A DNA stretch of 64,000 nt from Telopea speciosissima (taxonomy: Eukaryota > Streptophyta > Magnoliopsida > Proteales > Proteaceae), in contig NC_057925.1 in the NCBI RefSeq assembly GCF_018873765.1, forward strand, positions 58,726,970 through 58,790,969, read 5' to 3'. A program made the translations under genes and the position numbers. The notes under the pieces were generated by a model. It worked only from the letters and a program-made list of their open reading frames with translations. It did not search any database and was not told the origin of the DNA. This document shows positions 36,698-50,500 of the stretch, piece after piece (within the stretch, counting starts at the first letter, position 1; the number at the start of each line of letters is the position of its first letter).

Positions 36698-37843
36698 TAA
36701 GGGTGTCAATTGGTTCAATTCTAGGTATTCGGCTCTTTAACTGCTTTGAGAATTAGATTTTAGAATTAGAACTAGACGAATTTAAATTTGACATTCAAGA
36801 CCATTAACTATTGGGTGGATTTGAGCAGTCCAAAATTATAATTAGACATGCTACATATATTCAAGTTTTTTCTATAAGATCAAAAAATTATATTAAAAAG
36901 AAATCAAAATTATAAGGTACAAGATTTAACGTGTGGGTATTCCTAAACAGAATCAAATATATAACATAGGAAATGAAATTTTCACCTTCGACATTATCAT
37001 CAGCAGGAAAACCTAATCCTAGAAATAGACAAAAGATTACCTATAGAATTGATATCTTGGCATACCAAGAGTATCTCTACAGATCTCATTTATATAAGGA
37101 GAAAAATCAAACATTAAAGAAGAAATCCCATATTTTGCGGCCTCCTTTGCCAACAATCTACCATAGGGTTTGATTCCCTAAGGCAATGAGTAATCTTCTA
37201 TTTAATCAAGGAAAATAGGATTGCAATGAGCCATTTTTGCCACATAAATCAATGAGCTTTTTGGATACCGATCAAATAGCCTCAAATTCTACCTCACAAT
37301 TGGATATGAGACCAAGAAATTCCTTAAAAGAGAAAATCAACGTAACCAAGTGATCTCTCAAAAACACCTCTTGCACCAGTTTTATTAAGGTTCCCAAGAG
37401 AGCAACTATCAATATTAAGTTTAACACGATCCCTCTCAAATTTACACCAAAATACCGACTAGGCTGCTATGGAATAACCGACAGGCCTAGTTTTCGAACA
37501 CAAAAGATCTGTTATTGACTGATGGATCCTTCAATTTAGCACTCACCTCTCTCAGATTCTGTAATATATATAATAATATTATAATAAGACATCAATTTTA
37601 ATCACATGAGATATACAATTACCATTTTTTTTAAAAATCACGAAACTAGTGCATAATATCTCTTATTTAATATTCAATTAGTAAGTAGGAACACCACCAT
37701 CCTCGTAAATTAGAATTAATTTAAGACATATTCTTAAATTAGCATCTCAAAAGGACCTTTAAATTAGCAATCGATTTTTTGATAATAATAAATACGACAA
37801 AAGGTATCTGTCAAAATTAAAAAACTAAAAAATTGACACCCTT
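36698..37843. mobile_element. hAT-like element, 1.15 kb, containing an RNase H remnant
   Basis: The termini are TAAGGGTGTCAATT and, inverted, AATTGACACCCTT, the classic hAT-type end. Candidate 8-bp target duplications, ATCTCAAC (36690-36697) and ATCTCAAT (37844-37851), match at seven positions. No transposase is seen. The interior carries a fragment of an RNase H-like domain in antisense, either captured or inserted later. Confidence 0.6.
37268..37424 (-). pseudogene. Remnant of a plant retroelement RNase H-like domain (RVT_3 type)
   Basis: Read on the minus strand, the region contains KLNIDSCSLGNLNKTGA, which resembles the RVT_3 start KLNIDGSSLGNPGPAGA. Further on, in other frames, it contains FKEFLG and SNCEVEFEAI, in the right order for this domain. 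It is frame-disrupted and non-functional. The type is usual for plant LINE or LINE-derived RNase H. It lies inside the hAT-like unit at 36698-37843. Confidence 0.55.
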
Positions 37844-40800
37844 ATCTCAATATTTGATTCTACATTTATAGGTAATTTAGAAAAGATAATAAAGGGATTA
37901 AGCTCTAACACCAAACCTTAAGACAGGAAGCGGAGAGATTCCAATTTAACGGTTTAAATGGTAGTTTCTTATCTGGTAGTAGTGTAGTACCCCTCAGTCA
38001 GATCCCCCATCAAGCCATGGCGAAGCTCTTTCCAAAATTGATTGATTAGATGGAAAAGCAGAGAAAGCCGTAAACGTGGAAAACGTCACACCGGAAAACG
38101 ACCCTACCCTCATAAAGAGGACTGAAGCTGTGCAGATACACCTTATTATCGTGTACTCCCCCCTAAAATTTTCACCTACCGTCTGATTGAGTTAGCCTTT
38201 TTCTAGTCAACATTTCCATCAATCAACTATTCAATTAACTGTACCATCATTATGAAACAGGTAACTGATCCAATGGATCGAAACATCTAATCACTGTCAT
38301 TTCATGCTTTCGTCCATCCTTACTGGAGCTTGGGACGATCTGTGGGACCGGGTCTAAGTGGTCCTGAGATTCCTTCTTCTTAGATTCCATAGCTATTTTC
38401 TAATACTTTTCTTCCTTTTCCAGACTAGGGTGTCAAATGGTTGGTTCAGTCCGGTTTGATCGGTCTAATCCCAAAATTTGCATATTCTGATAAGATTTTA
38501 TTGGTTTGATCCGGTTTCAGTTGGTTTTGGTTTTGTACTGATTTCCAAAAACTCAAATCTGAAACCATCTGATAAATAAGGCTTCGTTTTAAGCCCGGTC
38601 CGGATTCCCTATTGGTTTAGGTTGGTTCAACTGGCTCGAGTTGGGTTTTGAAACCCTTTACATTGTGATATTGAACTATGGGCCTGGGATCAAGGAAACA
38701 GTGGGCTAGTCAAGAAGCCCATGATGAAAACCTATGATTTACATTTACTACCAAAAAAGGCCAAGTTTATGAGAGAGTTGATTCAGGCCCAAAACCACAT
38801 GGCCCATTCAGATCAAAGTCCATATGGGTAAACTAGTTTTTTTAGGTGAAGAAATGGTAACTATAGTGAAGGCCTGATGAAGAAACATTGTTCACTGTAC
38901 TTGGAAAGTAGCATTGCTTCCAAGTCTATCTTTACTCATTCACAAAAGATATCATTGTAACATTTATGACTTAATGGGAAGAACTATGGGTCCCAAATCA
39001 ATCTCCTTGTCTTCTAAAGGCTACAGTTATGAACCCTAAAAAAAAAAAAGGGTTACTTGTCGAATCACAATTGTATAGATCAAACATTAATCCATTTTTC
39101 ATCTACATTATAGTGACAAAAGATGTCTCCACTAATTTCTCTTTTTAGGTATTGCTTTTAGGGTTGCTTCATATTCAAAACTTTAATGGGCCTAAATGAG
39201 GGAAGTCTCAAAGTTGATAGAGGATTGACTGACTAGTCCTTAAAAGCCAATGTTTTCAAGTATTCAAAAATTCTTACTGTTTGAGCCATTGAATTGAAAT
39301 TAACACCAACAGTCATTCTTAATCATCCAATTGATGACCTAATCTATGGAATAATGTCTACTTTCCGATTGATCCAATCAAGCAATTACCGAACGGTCGG
39401 CACCATTTAGTTGCTTTGGTAAATTTTCATTCGACGAATGAACCAAAATCGCCGACCGGTCAATTGTAATCATCCGATGAATGAACCAAGTTATGTAATA
39501 TCCTGTAGTTTCTTATCTAGTGACCCTTCAACATCAGGAAACTCAGTGGTTACCATCATTTTTGTCTCTGCAGATTTTGGGGCTTCAAAATATGATTAGA
39601 ATTAGAGAAAGATAATCTGGTTTGAATTGAAATTAGTAGTTCAAATTAAGAAGAAAAAAAAAAAATTAAGCATCAAACTTAGCCATTAAGGATTGCTCTC
39701 AGTTTTGGCCATCTCATTACTCTATTTCATATATTCTTTTGGGGCCTTGAGGGTAACTGTAGGTGGCTTTTAAGTTGTACATTTAATCAATCCATGGTGG
39801 GCTTGGTGCCTCTAACAAGTGGTTCAGTGGTTCCTCTTCCCAATAAAGTTCAAGAAAAAAAATTTCTTCTCTTTTTTTTTTTTCCCTATTTTAGCTGATG
39901 AAACACTTTTCTTATCTTTTGCTTTTAAGTGTTGGAGTCGTTATCTCCCTCTACTACCAATATCCATCCTCTCATTTAACTTTGTGAGAATCCAATTAAA
40001 AGCTAACTTTTTTTCTCAATGGAGAGAAGGTAGGACAAGACCACTTTAATACCATGAATCCATTTGGAGATAGTAGCAATCAGAGCCCATTATTCTTATG
40101 TTCTCAAAAAAGACATTGTAGAAGTAATGGAGATGGGGCTACTCTTCTTTCAATCACAAAGTAACAGAATTAAATCTCAGACAACTCTTCCTAGAATTTA
40201 AAGAAAGTTTCCATGGCAGGCTCTGATGTGGACTATCCCCATGCTGTTGGTGCATAAATTTCTGCAATATATTGTTGTTTTGTATTTTCTGTTCATAGAT
40301 TTCTGTTATGTTGATGCCATCTTGGATAGCACATGGCATGTTAAGAAAGTACTTACAAGAGATGGAACCCAATTGCCAGATATGTGAAAGGATTCCAAAC
40401 TTGTTATCCCATCACAGCTAACAAATGAGGAAAAAAATGGGGGAAAAAAAAAAGGAATAAAGATAACATGTCAGCCTTTGGGCCTGGCTCCATAGTACAA
40501 AATCCCTTCACAACAACTCTTTCCATTACTTTCTGGAAGTGTTTGGAGACAAGTTTCACATCATACAGCTAAAATCCCTGTAAAATTGGCCAGCAACATG
40601 ATAAGTGCAGCACAATTTGAAACTTTCTATCCTTTGCCATCTCTTTATCTGTTTTACTTCTCTGTTCATTTTTTTTTTCCTGATGATAGGAACTAATCCT
40701 CCATTCATAGTTAGAGGGAAGAAGAATTTGCCAAACACGTAATCCCAATCCGTTACCGAATGGATCAGAACAGCATAAATACATTGAGAACTTCTTGTCC

Positions 40801-41577
40801 CAAATCCAAATATGATCTCAAAAGCCTTCTAAGAAGCACAGTTGAGAAGATAGTATGCGTCGTTTTATCGTTACTGGCTTGTAAATTAACTGACCCTTGT
40901 AGAAACTTTTGGATTACGGATTCTTTAATTACCTTCAAAATGAATTTTTAGGATAAACTCAGATATATCTAGCTCAAGTTCTTAAACCAGTAGCAACACT
41001 TCAAGCATCCCCATAACCTTGAAAGCATCCCCATAACTTTGAAAACATCCCCACAAGCTTCTATCAGATCACCCAAGTATAAATGTATTACAGTAGATGA
41101 CAATGGAACACCCAAACAAGCTCTCAACCAATACACTTTCTTTAAGTAGAAGAAGAATTCCATTCTGTGGATTCGTGGCTTTGAACTTCAAGATTGGTTA
41201 TTAAAACATAAATGCTTCTTCATCAATAGACAATGACGGCAATTTGACTCATTATAGCTTAATAAGAAGAACTATAATGAAATTGGCACTGGATCATTTA
41301 CGTACAGGTTGTACAAGCATACAATTCTTCCCCCTCCCCCCCCTCCCCCTCTTTTTCTCTTAGGTGGGTGGAGTTGGGGGATAGAGAAGGCAGGAGTTGG
41401 AGAAATACATTTCCATATAGATGACAACAGTTGGTTTCTCATAAGACAACATTGCACATTATAGAAGCTCTAGGTGATTACATGAGGAGAGAGGAGGAAG
41501 ACCTCTGAACACATCAATAGCCTGCAAAGAATGTTTTGAAACATGAAAAAGCTATGAAGGGCTGATCAACGATTCCA
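37844..41577. other. Intergenic stretch without recognised gene
   Basis: A hAT-like single end (GGGTGTCAAATGGTTGGTTC) lies near 38429, with no partner found. A 20-bp unit, GCATCCCCATAACCTTGAAA, is repeated about three times at 41005-41064. The last few hundred bases probably include the ZTP29 3' UTR. Confidence 0.45.
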
Positions 41578-44500
41578 TTACAAGCTCATGTCCTTGGGCA
41601 AGCTGAGCTCGAGAAAATACAGGCTGCATTAAAAGCAGAAAAATGTGTAAGAAACATGAATGTGAGTGCAGGTAGGTAGGAAAACCAACCAGGAACATAA
41701 ACCGACACAAAGCCAACTAAATAGGTATAATATAAAAATTTACCGACTTTTAGGACCATGGAATGGCGGATATACACAACACACACCAGACGCACACACC
41801 CAATGTGGGACTAAACCCACACACCCAGCGCACACAGCGCAGCTTTTTTTTTATGAAAGTGTAATCACACAAACCACACACCAATCCCAAAAGGTTAACC
41901 GACCTTTTGGGATTGGTGTGTGGTTTGTGTGATTACACTTTCATCAAAAAAAGGTATAATATAAAAATCTATCTAGGGTGATCTAATTATTTCTTTTTGA
42001 CAAGCAAGTCCATCCAATATTCCTGATGTGTATGATGACAATAAGATTGTAATCTTAGTTAAAACTGCAGGAGGGCCCCAATCCCTTGGGTCTGATTGTG
42101 TTCATACAACATTAACAGTTAGAAAGAACATAATTCCAATAGCAGCAGATGGCATGACTCATGATAGACTTTCAAATAAGAAGTTTAAAAACAAGGAACA
42201 TCTTAGCATATGAGAGAGTATAATATAGATTATGGACCATTGCAAAATGAACTAGATTACCTTGCAGACATGAAAGCCATTCCAAGGAACACAGCCTTGA
42301 CTGCTTGCTTCTGTCCCGCGTAATCAAATGCCAATGGCAGCATTTCATGCAAAGTGAGAAAAGCCATTACCCCGCCAACTGCATGGGAAACAAAAAAATT
42401 TGTAAAGGAAAAGGAGAGTTGGTAACATATATTAGTTCTCGTTTAATGACTTGAAAGGAATGGGCCATGGATTGTACATCGAACCTGATCCGAGTAGGCC
42501 CTCAAGAATTTCAGGGCTTAGGCTGCTTGGGAATAAGTAAGCTGCAAGGAACCAAAACAAAAACAAAAAAAAAGAAAAATAGTTCAATGATTGCTCTGCC
42601 ATTATAAGACAAAGCCCTGGATCAGTAGATGATTTCTGATTTCCAAATATTCTGAGACATCCATGACATTTTAGCAACGGTGAAAATTGTATGTCAGTTT
42701 TTGTTATATGCATGCAAATCAGTTAAATATGGGTCTAAGTTGGTCATCACCATGATTATCATAAGGTGATAATTATTAGCCTTGGCCTCTATAGATAAAA
42801 AATCCCACTTATGGATAGACAAGTGGATTATCAAAAATACTGAAATATGCATCAGAGCTAAAAGGTGTATCTTAGTTTTTGGCATATGCATGGAAATCAG
42901 GTAGATATGTGATCCAAACAGGTATTCATCCTCTGATGGATCGGAGCTATGAGATCCCTTAGGTCAATAATCAATAGAGACAGCCAGATAGGTGACTAAC
43001 TATTTGATCCAACACATCCATTGGACAGCTCTCTATATGGGGCATGTGTGCATGTGGCATAGGCTCTGAAGGAAAGATATAGAGAGGATGCATGCAACCA
43101 TCCTTGGGAGCTACCTAGTGGGGCTAGAAACACAATGATGTTAGGGCACACACATCATAAATCTCAAGCAAATTAGAAATTGTTTAAATATCTTTATTAG
43201 GTAAGGTTTATAAAGTAAATCCTCCTTAAAAGCAGCAGGATTTGAGTCAGGAAGTCTGGGGGAGAAAAAAATAAGATATAGTTAGGCATACCTACAATAA
43301 CCACCCCGAGGGGCTCAGCAAAGCCAGAAAGCGTTGCCAGTTTGAAGGCCTGCCATTTGCTGTGGCATGAAGACAAAGTAGCCATTTAAATATGATACAT
43401 CATAACATATTGAAATTGGCTCAATGCCAAATCTTCAAGCCATCCCAACAATTATTTTCATAATAAATAAATATCCTGAAATGAATTGTGTTTCCTTTTC
43501 TTGGAACAACCAGAAAAACTTCCATGACAATTTCATTTTAACACTTTTCATTTAATTATGGGATAAATTCAATTCTCCAATCTCAAACAAAAAGTTTCAT
43601 TTCTTTTCTGAGATTTAAAAAGAAAAATAGAAGTAAAACAATGACGGAAAAAAAAAAGAAGAGGAAAGGCAGGATCAAAACTCAAATCACCTAAGAATTT
43701 TCCACAATTGAAAATTTGAAGTATCTTAATCTCAAACTACTTAAAAAATGCAGGAACCTTTACAAAAATGCACCAAGGCCTAACTGACTGTTCACAAGAG
43801 AGAAATTGACCATTTAGTCTTACTCTCATTCACTACGCCACCAATGCCATTCGTAATTTTTGAGCCAACAATACCATTTCATTAGATTTGAGAAAGCATT
43901 ACCTCTGTGTTGCAAAATAGATAGGTAATGCTACAGCAACACCCTGAAAAGCAAAAAAATAAAAATAAAAATCTTGAAGAAGTTATAACCATAATCAGGA
44001 GTGAATTAGTTCATTCATCAATGTTTGACTGCAAGAGATCCAGGTTTTTTGCATGTTTTAAGAAAGGGAAAACATCTCAGGTATGAGGCTACAAGACCTG
44101 TAGACAGCTGTGGAGCCCCATTAGCATGCTATATCTCCCAAGTTTAGAGGTTCTTGACCCATCCATTAACATGTTTGACCTTAAAGATCATACCAAAAAA
44201 AAAAACAGCATGATCTGATTATTTCTAATCTAATCTAAATGTGATTGGTTGCAGATTTCTGAAACTATTTAAATTCCTCCTGACTCATTGGATAATGTAT
44301 AAGAAACATACAGCTGTAATCACTTCTCAGTGCTTAATTAAATTCTAGATAATCTCCTACACCTTTATTACGAGAGATTCAGAAAACCATAAGACTGTTC
44401 TACAGGTATGAGGCCCCAAACTGGAGATATTGCCTTGTCAAACATTGTACATCACAGCATCACTGATCTGTGTATTATTCATGCAGAATTCCAACAGAAG

Positions 44501-47500
44501 AAAGAAGAAGAACCTGCGGTTCAGAGTTTGTTCAGTTCTGATTAGACTCAATTTTAAGTTTTGAATGGGTTATATGGGTCATTTCGATTGTAAAAGGCCA
44601 ATTTTATAAGCCCAAGTATGAGGATTTTGAATCCCATACAGGATTCGGAGTTGGTTTCTAATTTTCTGTTTTTAGTTTTCTAGAAGATTTAGGTTATAGA
44701 TTGGGTCTACATTGAGTTACTACTGTTTTGTTAAAGAACTGTTGAATCTGATTTTAGAAACTCTAGAATCTCTAGAATGTTTATATTTTCAGAATCCTTG
44801 GTTCTCAAGTTTAGAAAATTGGGAGAGTTTCTAATTTGTATGTTGTGTTAAGAATACAATGTTATGGAGTTAGTTTATAAATTAGTGGTTTGATTTGCTA
44901 TGTAATGCAACGATTTGAGTAATTAAAAGTTTGGTTCTGTGGTGACTCCGAATGCTCCCTGTTGTGGTGATTCAGTAGGCTCCTGCTGGTGATTTAAGGA
45001 AACCCTTGGTGGTGATTCCAGACTTGCAGATCAGGTGTTCCTGATCCTTGCTTCCTTTTCTATTGTTTCTTTTATTTCTTTTCTTTCTCACAGTTGTATA
45101 TCAGTTTCAGTTCATCAAATTATCTAGTTTCCTATCAATCTGGTTCTATCTCTATACCTGTGATCCTATCACAAGCTGATCTCTCATTGGCATACACTGG
45201 TTTGAGGTTAGCTCTACATTAATTGGTATCAGAGCTATGGAGGGACTGCAGAGTCATTACTTTGACAGTATGATACCAACGGTTGCCGAATTTCAATTGA
45301 TATTGAAAGATGAGTGTGCTGGTTTGATTCCGCGTCACTACAAAACTTATGGTCCGGTTTTTTTGCCAAGCCAAGGAGAGTTGATGTAAAATTCCAACAG
45401 AAAAAGTAAAGGACCAATTCTATAAAGCCCAAGTATAAGGGACTAGAGTCCAATACGGGATTGGGTGTTAGTGTCTAATATCTGTTTTTAGTTTTCTAGA
45501 AGATTAGGTTGGATTAGATCCATATTGAGTTACTAATTTGGATTGTTTCTGTTTTGTTAAAGAATTGTTGAATCTGATTTTAGAAACTCTAGAAGCTCTA
45601 AGATGTTTCTATTTTTGGATTCCTTGGTTCTCATGTTTAGGAAGTTAGGAAAGTTTCTAAATTGTAAGTTGTTTTAAAAAATAGGACATTGAAGGGTTAG
45701 TTAGCCTATAAAATTAGTGGTCTGATGTGGCTATGTAATGTAATGATTTGATTAATGAAAAGTTTGGGTTTTGCCTTTAATTCTGTGGTGATTCAGTAGG
45801 TTCCTGATAGTGATTTCAGGAAACCCTTGGTGGTGATTCCAAGGTTGCGGTACTAATGGTGATTCTAGCCCTGCAAATGAGGTGGTGATTCATGATCATA
45901 TGATCATATCCTCCTTTTCTATTGTTTCTTTTATTCCCCGCAGTTGTATATCAGTTTTAGTTCATTCAATCTGGTTCTCTATACTTATGATTTGCAAGCT
46001 GATCCCCCACTGGCATACACTAGTTCAGGGTTATCTCTGTATTAATTATACTATTTTACAATAATATTAACCATCATATCCGACAATATGATGCAATTTA
46101 GTTCTAAAAATTCACCATGACTATCAACATGTATCAATATAAATCAGTATTAAGCAAAAAAGATATTTTGCTTTCTTGTCTAAATATCATGCATTCTTAT
46201 ACTTAAAGATGTTTCACCTGAAATTTGAAACTACAGTACATAGCTTTTACGTCATTGAGCCTCATTAAATTTCTTCAGGACCACAGGGCATCAAATAAAA
46301 TTTGAGATGGTCACTGAAATGGTTTGGTGCTCAAACAGAGTGTTTCTTGATTTTAATCCCATTTAATTTTTCCCCCTTTGTTCCAAGTTTACACTGATCT
46401 GCAAATCAATGATGCAATTTCAGTAAGTTGAAAGGTTAGATTTCAAATTTAGAGTAAGAAAAGGAGAAACCACTCTTTCCTGTAAATCCTGAACCCTTCA
46501 TTATTTTAGGATATGCTATGCATTATTAGTACATTGTAGTAATTAAAATAGTATTGATTTGAACCCCATTATGGTTTCTATAGATATTGTTCAAGTATTT
46601 TTAGCTCCAAAATTTCCTTGTTCCATTGATTGTTTGTAGATATTGTTTACAATAGTATCCAACTATCCATAACTTTTCCCATGGTAGTATTATTTAAAAA
46701 GTATTTTTTCTGAATTTTCAAAAATATCAAACATACTCCCATTGTTTTATCAAAATTACACAAAATGTCAGTATTCAGCAGTTCCGACATGTTTTTAGCA
46801 CAAAAATGTGTGACATTTCTCAGGCATGGACCATCAATTACAGAAATTCTGGAAGTTGGTGGAGCATCTCAAATGACTTATAACCCAAATGAATATGAGA
46901 TTTAAATAGTCCAAAAGAGCATCCGTTTTTATCTAATGCGGGAAGTATGGGTATTGGAAACGGGAAACCCCAGTGAGGCAAAAATAAACTTTAAAGAGCC
47001 TGAAAATGTTACAAGTACTAATAACATAATCTTCTAATCAAGTACTTGCTTGAAACTATTGCAGGATTTCTTAAGAAAGAATTGTTCAGTGCTTAATTAT
47101 GGACATCGGGCAAAAACCATGGCACCTGCACGCTTCTAGCATTCTATTCTTTAGTTATATCTAGCGCAAATGTTTTACATTTGCCACTTATTATAGTAGC
47201 CTGTAATAAAAATCTGAAAGGGCTTAACTTAATGGAAATTACAACAATCCCAAAGTGTGTATTCCCTTTCTTGCTGTATTTTCTGTGAAGATTGTTGTGA
47301 ACTATAATAACAATTAAGAATTACTAACATACTGTATTGCTGACTGCAGTTATTGAAAAGAAAATCATACAAGTAGATCAATGTGAAACAAAAACAAACC
47401 AGAATGCTATTCAGGAATAACTTGCTACCATCTCATGTTTTAGAGAAAGGACAACATCTGTAGGTACCTCTGGGATGTTGTGCAAAGCAATAGCCAAGGC

Positions 47501-50500
47501 TAAGTTAAGACCAACACGAAGTCCCTAAACAAGCATTCAACAAACAGAAAAACTGAATTACCATTAGCAATTAGCATATGTGAACCATAGTTTCTCAAAG
47601 CTAAAAATGCAGAACATACACTCATTATGGAATACAACTAGATGTTAAAGTGATATTTAGTGGAATAATATAGATTTGAACAGACTGTTCTCCAAAGTAC
47701 ATTTTTTCCCATAGAAGAAGTCTTTTAAGTTCAAATTCATTGATAGGGTGACCAATGATTGCAGTCCATAGTGTGGATCATTGGTCAAAATAAGTAGCAA
47801 TCGCATTATAACCCATAGGTATGATATCGGAAAAAGGAAGAAAATAATTTTTTCAAAAAAATATAGGATATACTTACACATGCAAATTCTTAGAAGATAT
47901 ATATGGCATAACATAAACCAGGCATAAGTTCCTATGTGATACCACCAAACTGGTATAATGTAGGGGAAGATGGATATCCGGTTTAAAAAACTTAAATTAG
48001 AGAACCAGATCTTCCAATGATGGTAACAACAAATCACAACTGGCTGCTCTTTGCTACTCCAAGCTAGCTCAACTCTGACTAGTTTACTAATCAACACAAG
48101 TGCACATGGAAAAAGGAAATGAAGTAAAATAAACTCCCCTGGTATAATACACAAACAGGGCAACAGTAGAGATGAAACACCAGATCAAAAAAAGAAACGA
48201 ATGCATGATCATATCAATGTAATATTGAACAGGTGGTCATTCTATCAACTGTGAAGGATGTACTTTGCCATTCAGTTGTCAATAAAGCCACACAAAGACA
48301 AAAGAAAATTATTGTATTGAGTAAACAAAGAGGAACCACGCTAAACCACTGCATATCACTTGGGGATGCAGTTTCAAGACAGAACTTAGGAAGCACCTTC
48401 ATTGATCCAAGGAACACTGCCATTCCCTCTGGAAAATTGTGCAAGCTTATTCCTGCAATTTGGAAGAAGTACCACATGAGAAAGACCCAACAAGGAAAGG
48501 AAAAGAACAACTTTTAGGAGAGGAGTCGTTTGAGTTCTCAACAACCAGTCTGATGTGCCCATCAATCCGTTACACAAAATTATCTAATAATTGGAAATAC
48601 ATATCTACGTACAATTCAGGACAATTTATTAAAAAAATAAAAAGAAGTGATAAAAATCAACATGGCTCAGTAAATTTCAGCCAACAATTGCGGTGTTGAT
48701 ACACTTCCAAAAGGAAGATCCCAGGTAACACACAAAGAATCAGCATAAGCATGGGACTGCTCACAAATTCTGATCCAAAATTCAATTTAATGCAACTCAG
48801 ATATACTCAACTAAGTCTCAGCCTAACCATATGGTTCGGTTAAATGAATCCTTCTCAAAGATTCCACTTTATTTAGGGCCATAACTTCTGCCAAATCATA
48901 AATTATCAGGTCTTCTCTGATTACATCAACTCACATCCTTTCCAACCCTCCTTGTCTTTTCAGAGAATTCAACTTACACCGCATCACTCCTCACAGGTGC
49001 ATATTTTTCTTTGTTGAACATGATCAAACAATCTCAAGCAACCAAAGAATCTAACTTAACATCACCAAAACATAGTAATATATTGAAACACTGGAAAAGC
49101 ATATTCACAGATCAGCTAAGAGTTTTTTTTTTTTCGGGGGGAGGGGGGAGAGGGAAGAAATTAATGAACATATGTCATTTCCAAAGATTTACGTGTTAAA
49201 TAAATGTATTTACTAGATATAGAATTTAGATGAAGATGAAGATTAAGGTATTAGTAAAATTTATGAGTTCGATAAATAAATTTACCAGATACAAATATTT
49301 AAATGAGATGAAGATTCAGACATTAGTAAACCTACTATAGTTGTTCATCCATATCTATTTCATTAAAGACTTATAGTCCATTGGATATTTAACAGGTTAT
49401 CGCAGAAAATAATATTCTTCAATAAAAATGGATTTTTTTTTTTTGGGGGGGGGGGGGAGGCGAGGAGGGGGAGGACTGCGGAGCATGGGAGAGAGACAAG
49501 CAAAGAGATTAAACTGAAATAGCAGATAGGAGACATTGATTTCCGAGAAAAAAATTATAGAAAACATATGAGGCAGCTACGTAGAGAAGCTAAAACAAAT
49601 AAATGATGCCTTCCATGGTCTTAAAACCAGACAGTTGACCAGAGACCATTTCAGATTTATTGCATTAAAAACAAGATGCATGATAGAGCCCTGTCCAACC
49701 AACTGGTATTCATGATTCATTGAAGAACTGAATAAACCGACCAGTTTATTCTGAACCTCATTCTTCATACCCATGGAAAAACAGGGCTTTCTTATTTTAA
49801 GTTTTTCCCCAAATCCCATTTGAAACCCGAAGAAATCTTCAACTTGTTCCACAAGAATGCACAAAAATTCATAAGCCATTTCAACCTTAAAGAAGTAAGA
49901 AGACGAGTGTGTGTGTGTGTGAGAGAGAGAGAGACAGATGAATAAACCATCTCAAATCTTGCAGTCCCAATTCAGCCATTATGATTCAACTGCCAACAAG
50001 CAATCAAATCTTTAGATCTGGATTTCCAGCATTACGGCGGGTTTACTCAAATACGGATATTGACATCTGTCAAAAGTTTGTTGTGTAGGAAATGAAAGTT
50101 CAGGAAGAACCTAAAAATCCCTCTGAAGAAACCCACTGCTTGTTTCAAAGAAAGAGCTTTGCAAATAGAACTTCACTTGAAGCTGGCTCCTATCTCTATT
50201 ATAGATGGACTGTGTGGATTTACAGCACTCACCCTCTCATGACAGCAACTCTTATTCCAAAAGCAAAAGACAATAAGACTTTCCCACCAAAAAAAAATAA
50301 AATTGAAGAAAACATTAAGGGTTTGATTAGGATATAAATAGCTCATTGGAATATTCTATGCATGCACATCCAAACAATTACACAGGATTTTTATTTTTAC
50401 GATTGTTAAAGTTCTGTACATACTGCAGGGGTAGTTTTGTCCTTCTCCCTATGGAATAGCTGGCGGCTAGGAGTTCTTGTTAGTGATCACGATAAGTTGT

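Larger units (their letters stand above)
44482..46041 (+). mobile_element. TRIM-like LTR retroelement with a 166-bp core
   Basis: Two diverged direct repeats, 44482-45218 (737 bp) and 45385-46041 (657 bp), begin TGCAGAATTCCAACAG and TGTAAAATTCCAACAG. A primer-binding site complementary to initiator tRNA-Met, TGGTATCAGAGC, is at 45224-45235, five bases inside the left LTR. A purine-rich stretch (CAAGGAGAG) lies near the right LTR. The core is only 166 bp and carries no gag or pol genes, as in terminal-repeat retrotransposons in miniature. LTR divergence is far above that of the copia element, so this is an older insertion. Target duplications are no longer clear. Confidence 0.75.
43944..47467 (-). 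other. ZTP29 intron 7, hosting an LTR unit
   Basis: The 3.5-kb intron between exons 7 and 8 contains the TRIM-like unit at 44482-46041, on the opposite strand to the gene. The remainder is AT-rich, with no gene recognised. Confidence 0.7.

Noticed and set aside
45224-45235. tRNA-Met fragment
   Set aside because: TGGTATCAGAGC is complementary to the 3' end of initiator tRNA and sits just inside an LTR, so it is a primer-binding site.
47657-48163. 168-codon open frame on the minus strand within ZTP29 intron 6
   Set aside because: The translation is hydrophobic and biased by AT-rich sequence, matches no family I know and lies wholly inside a well-supported intron. It is probably chance.
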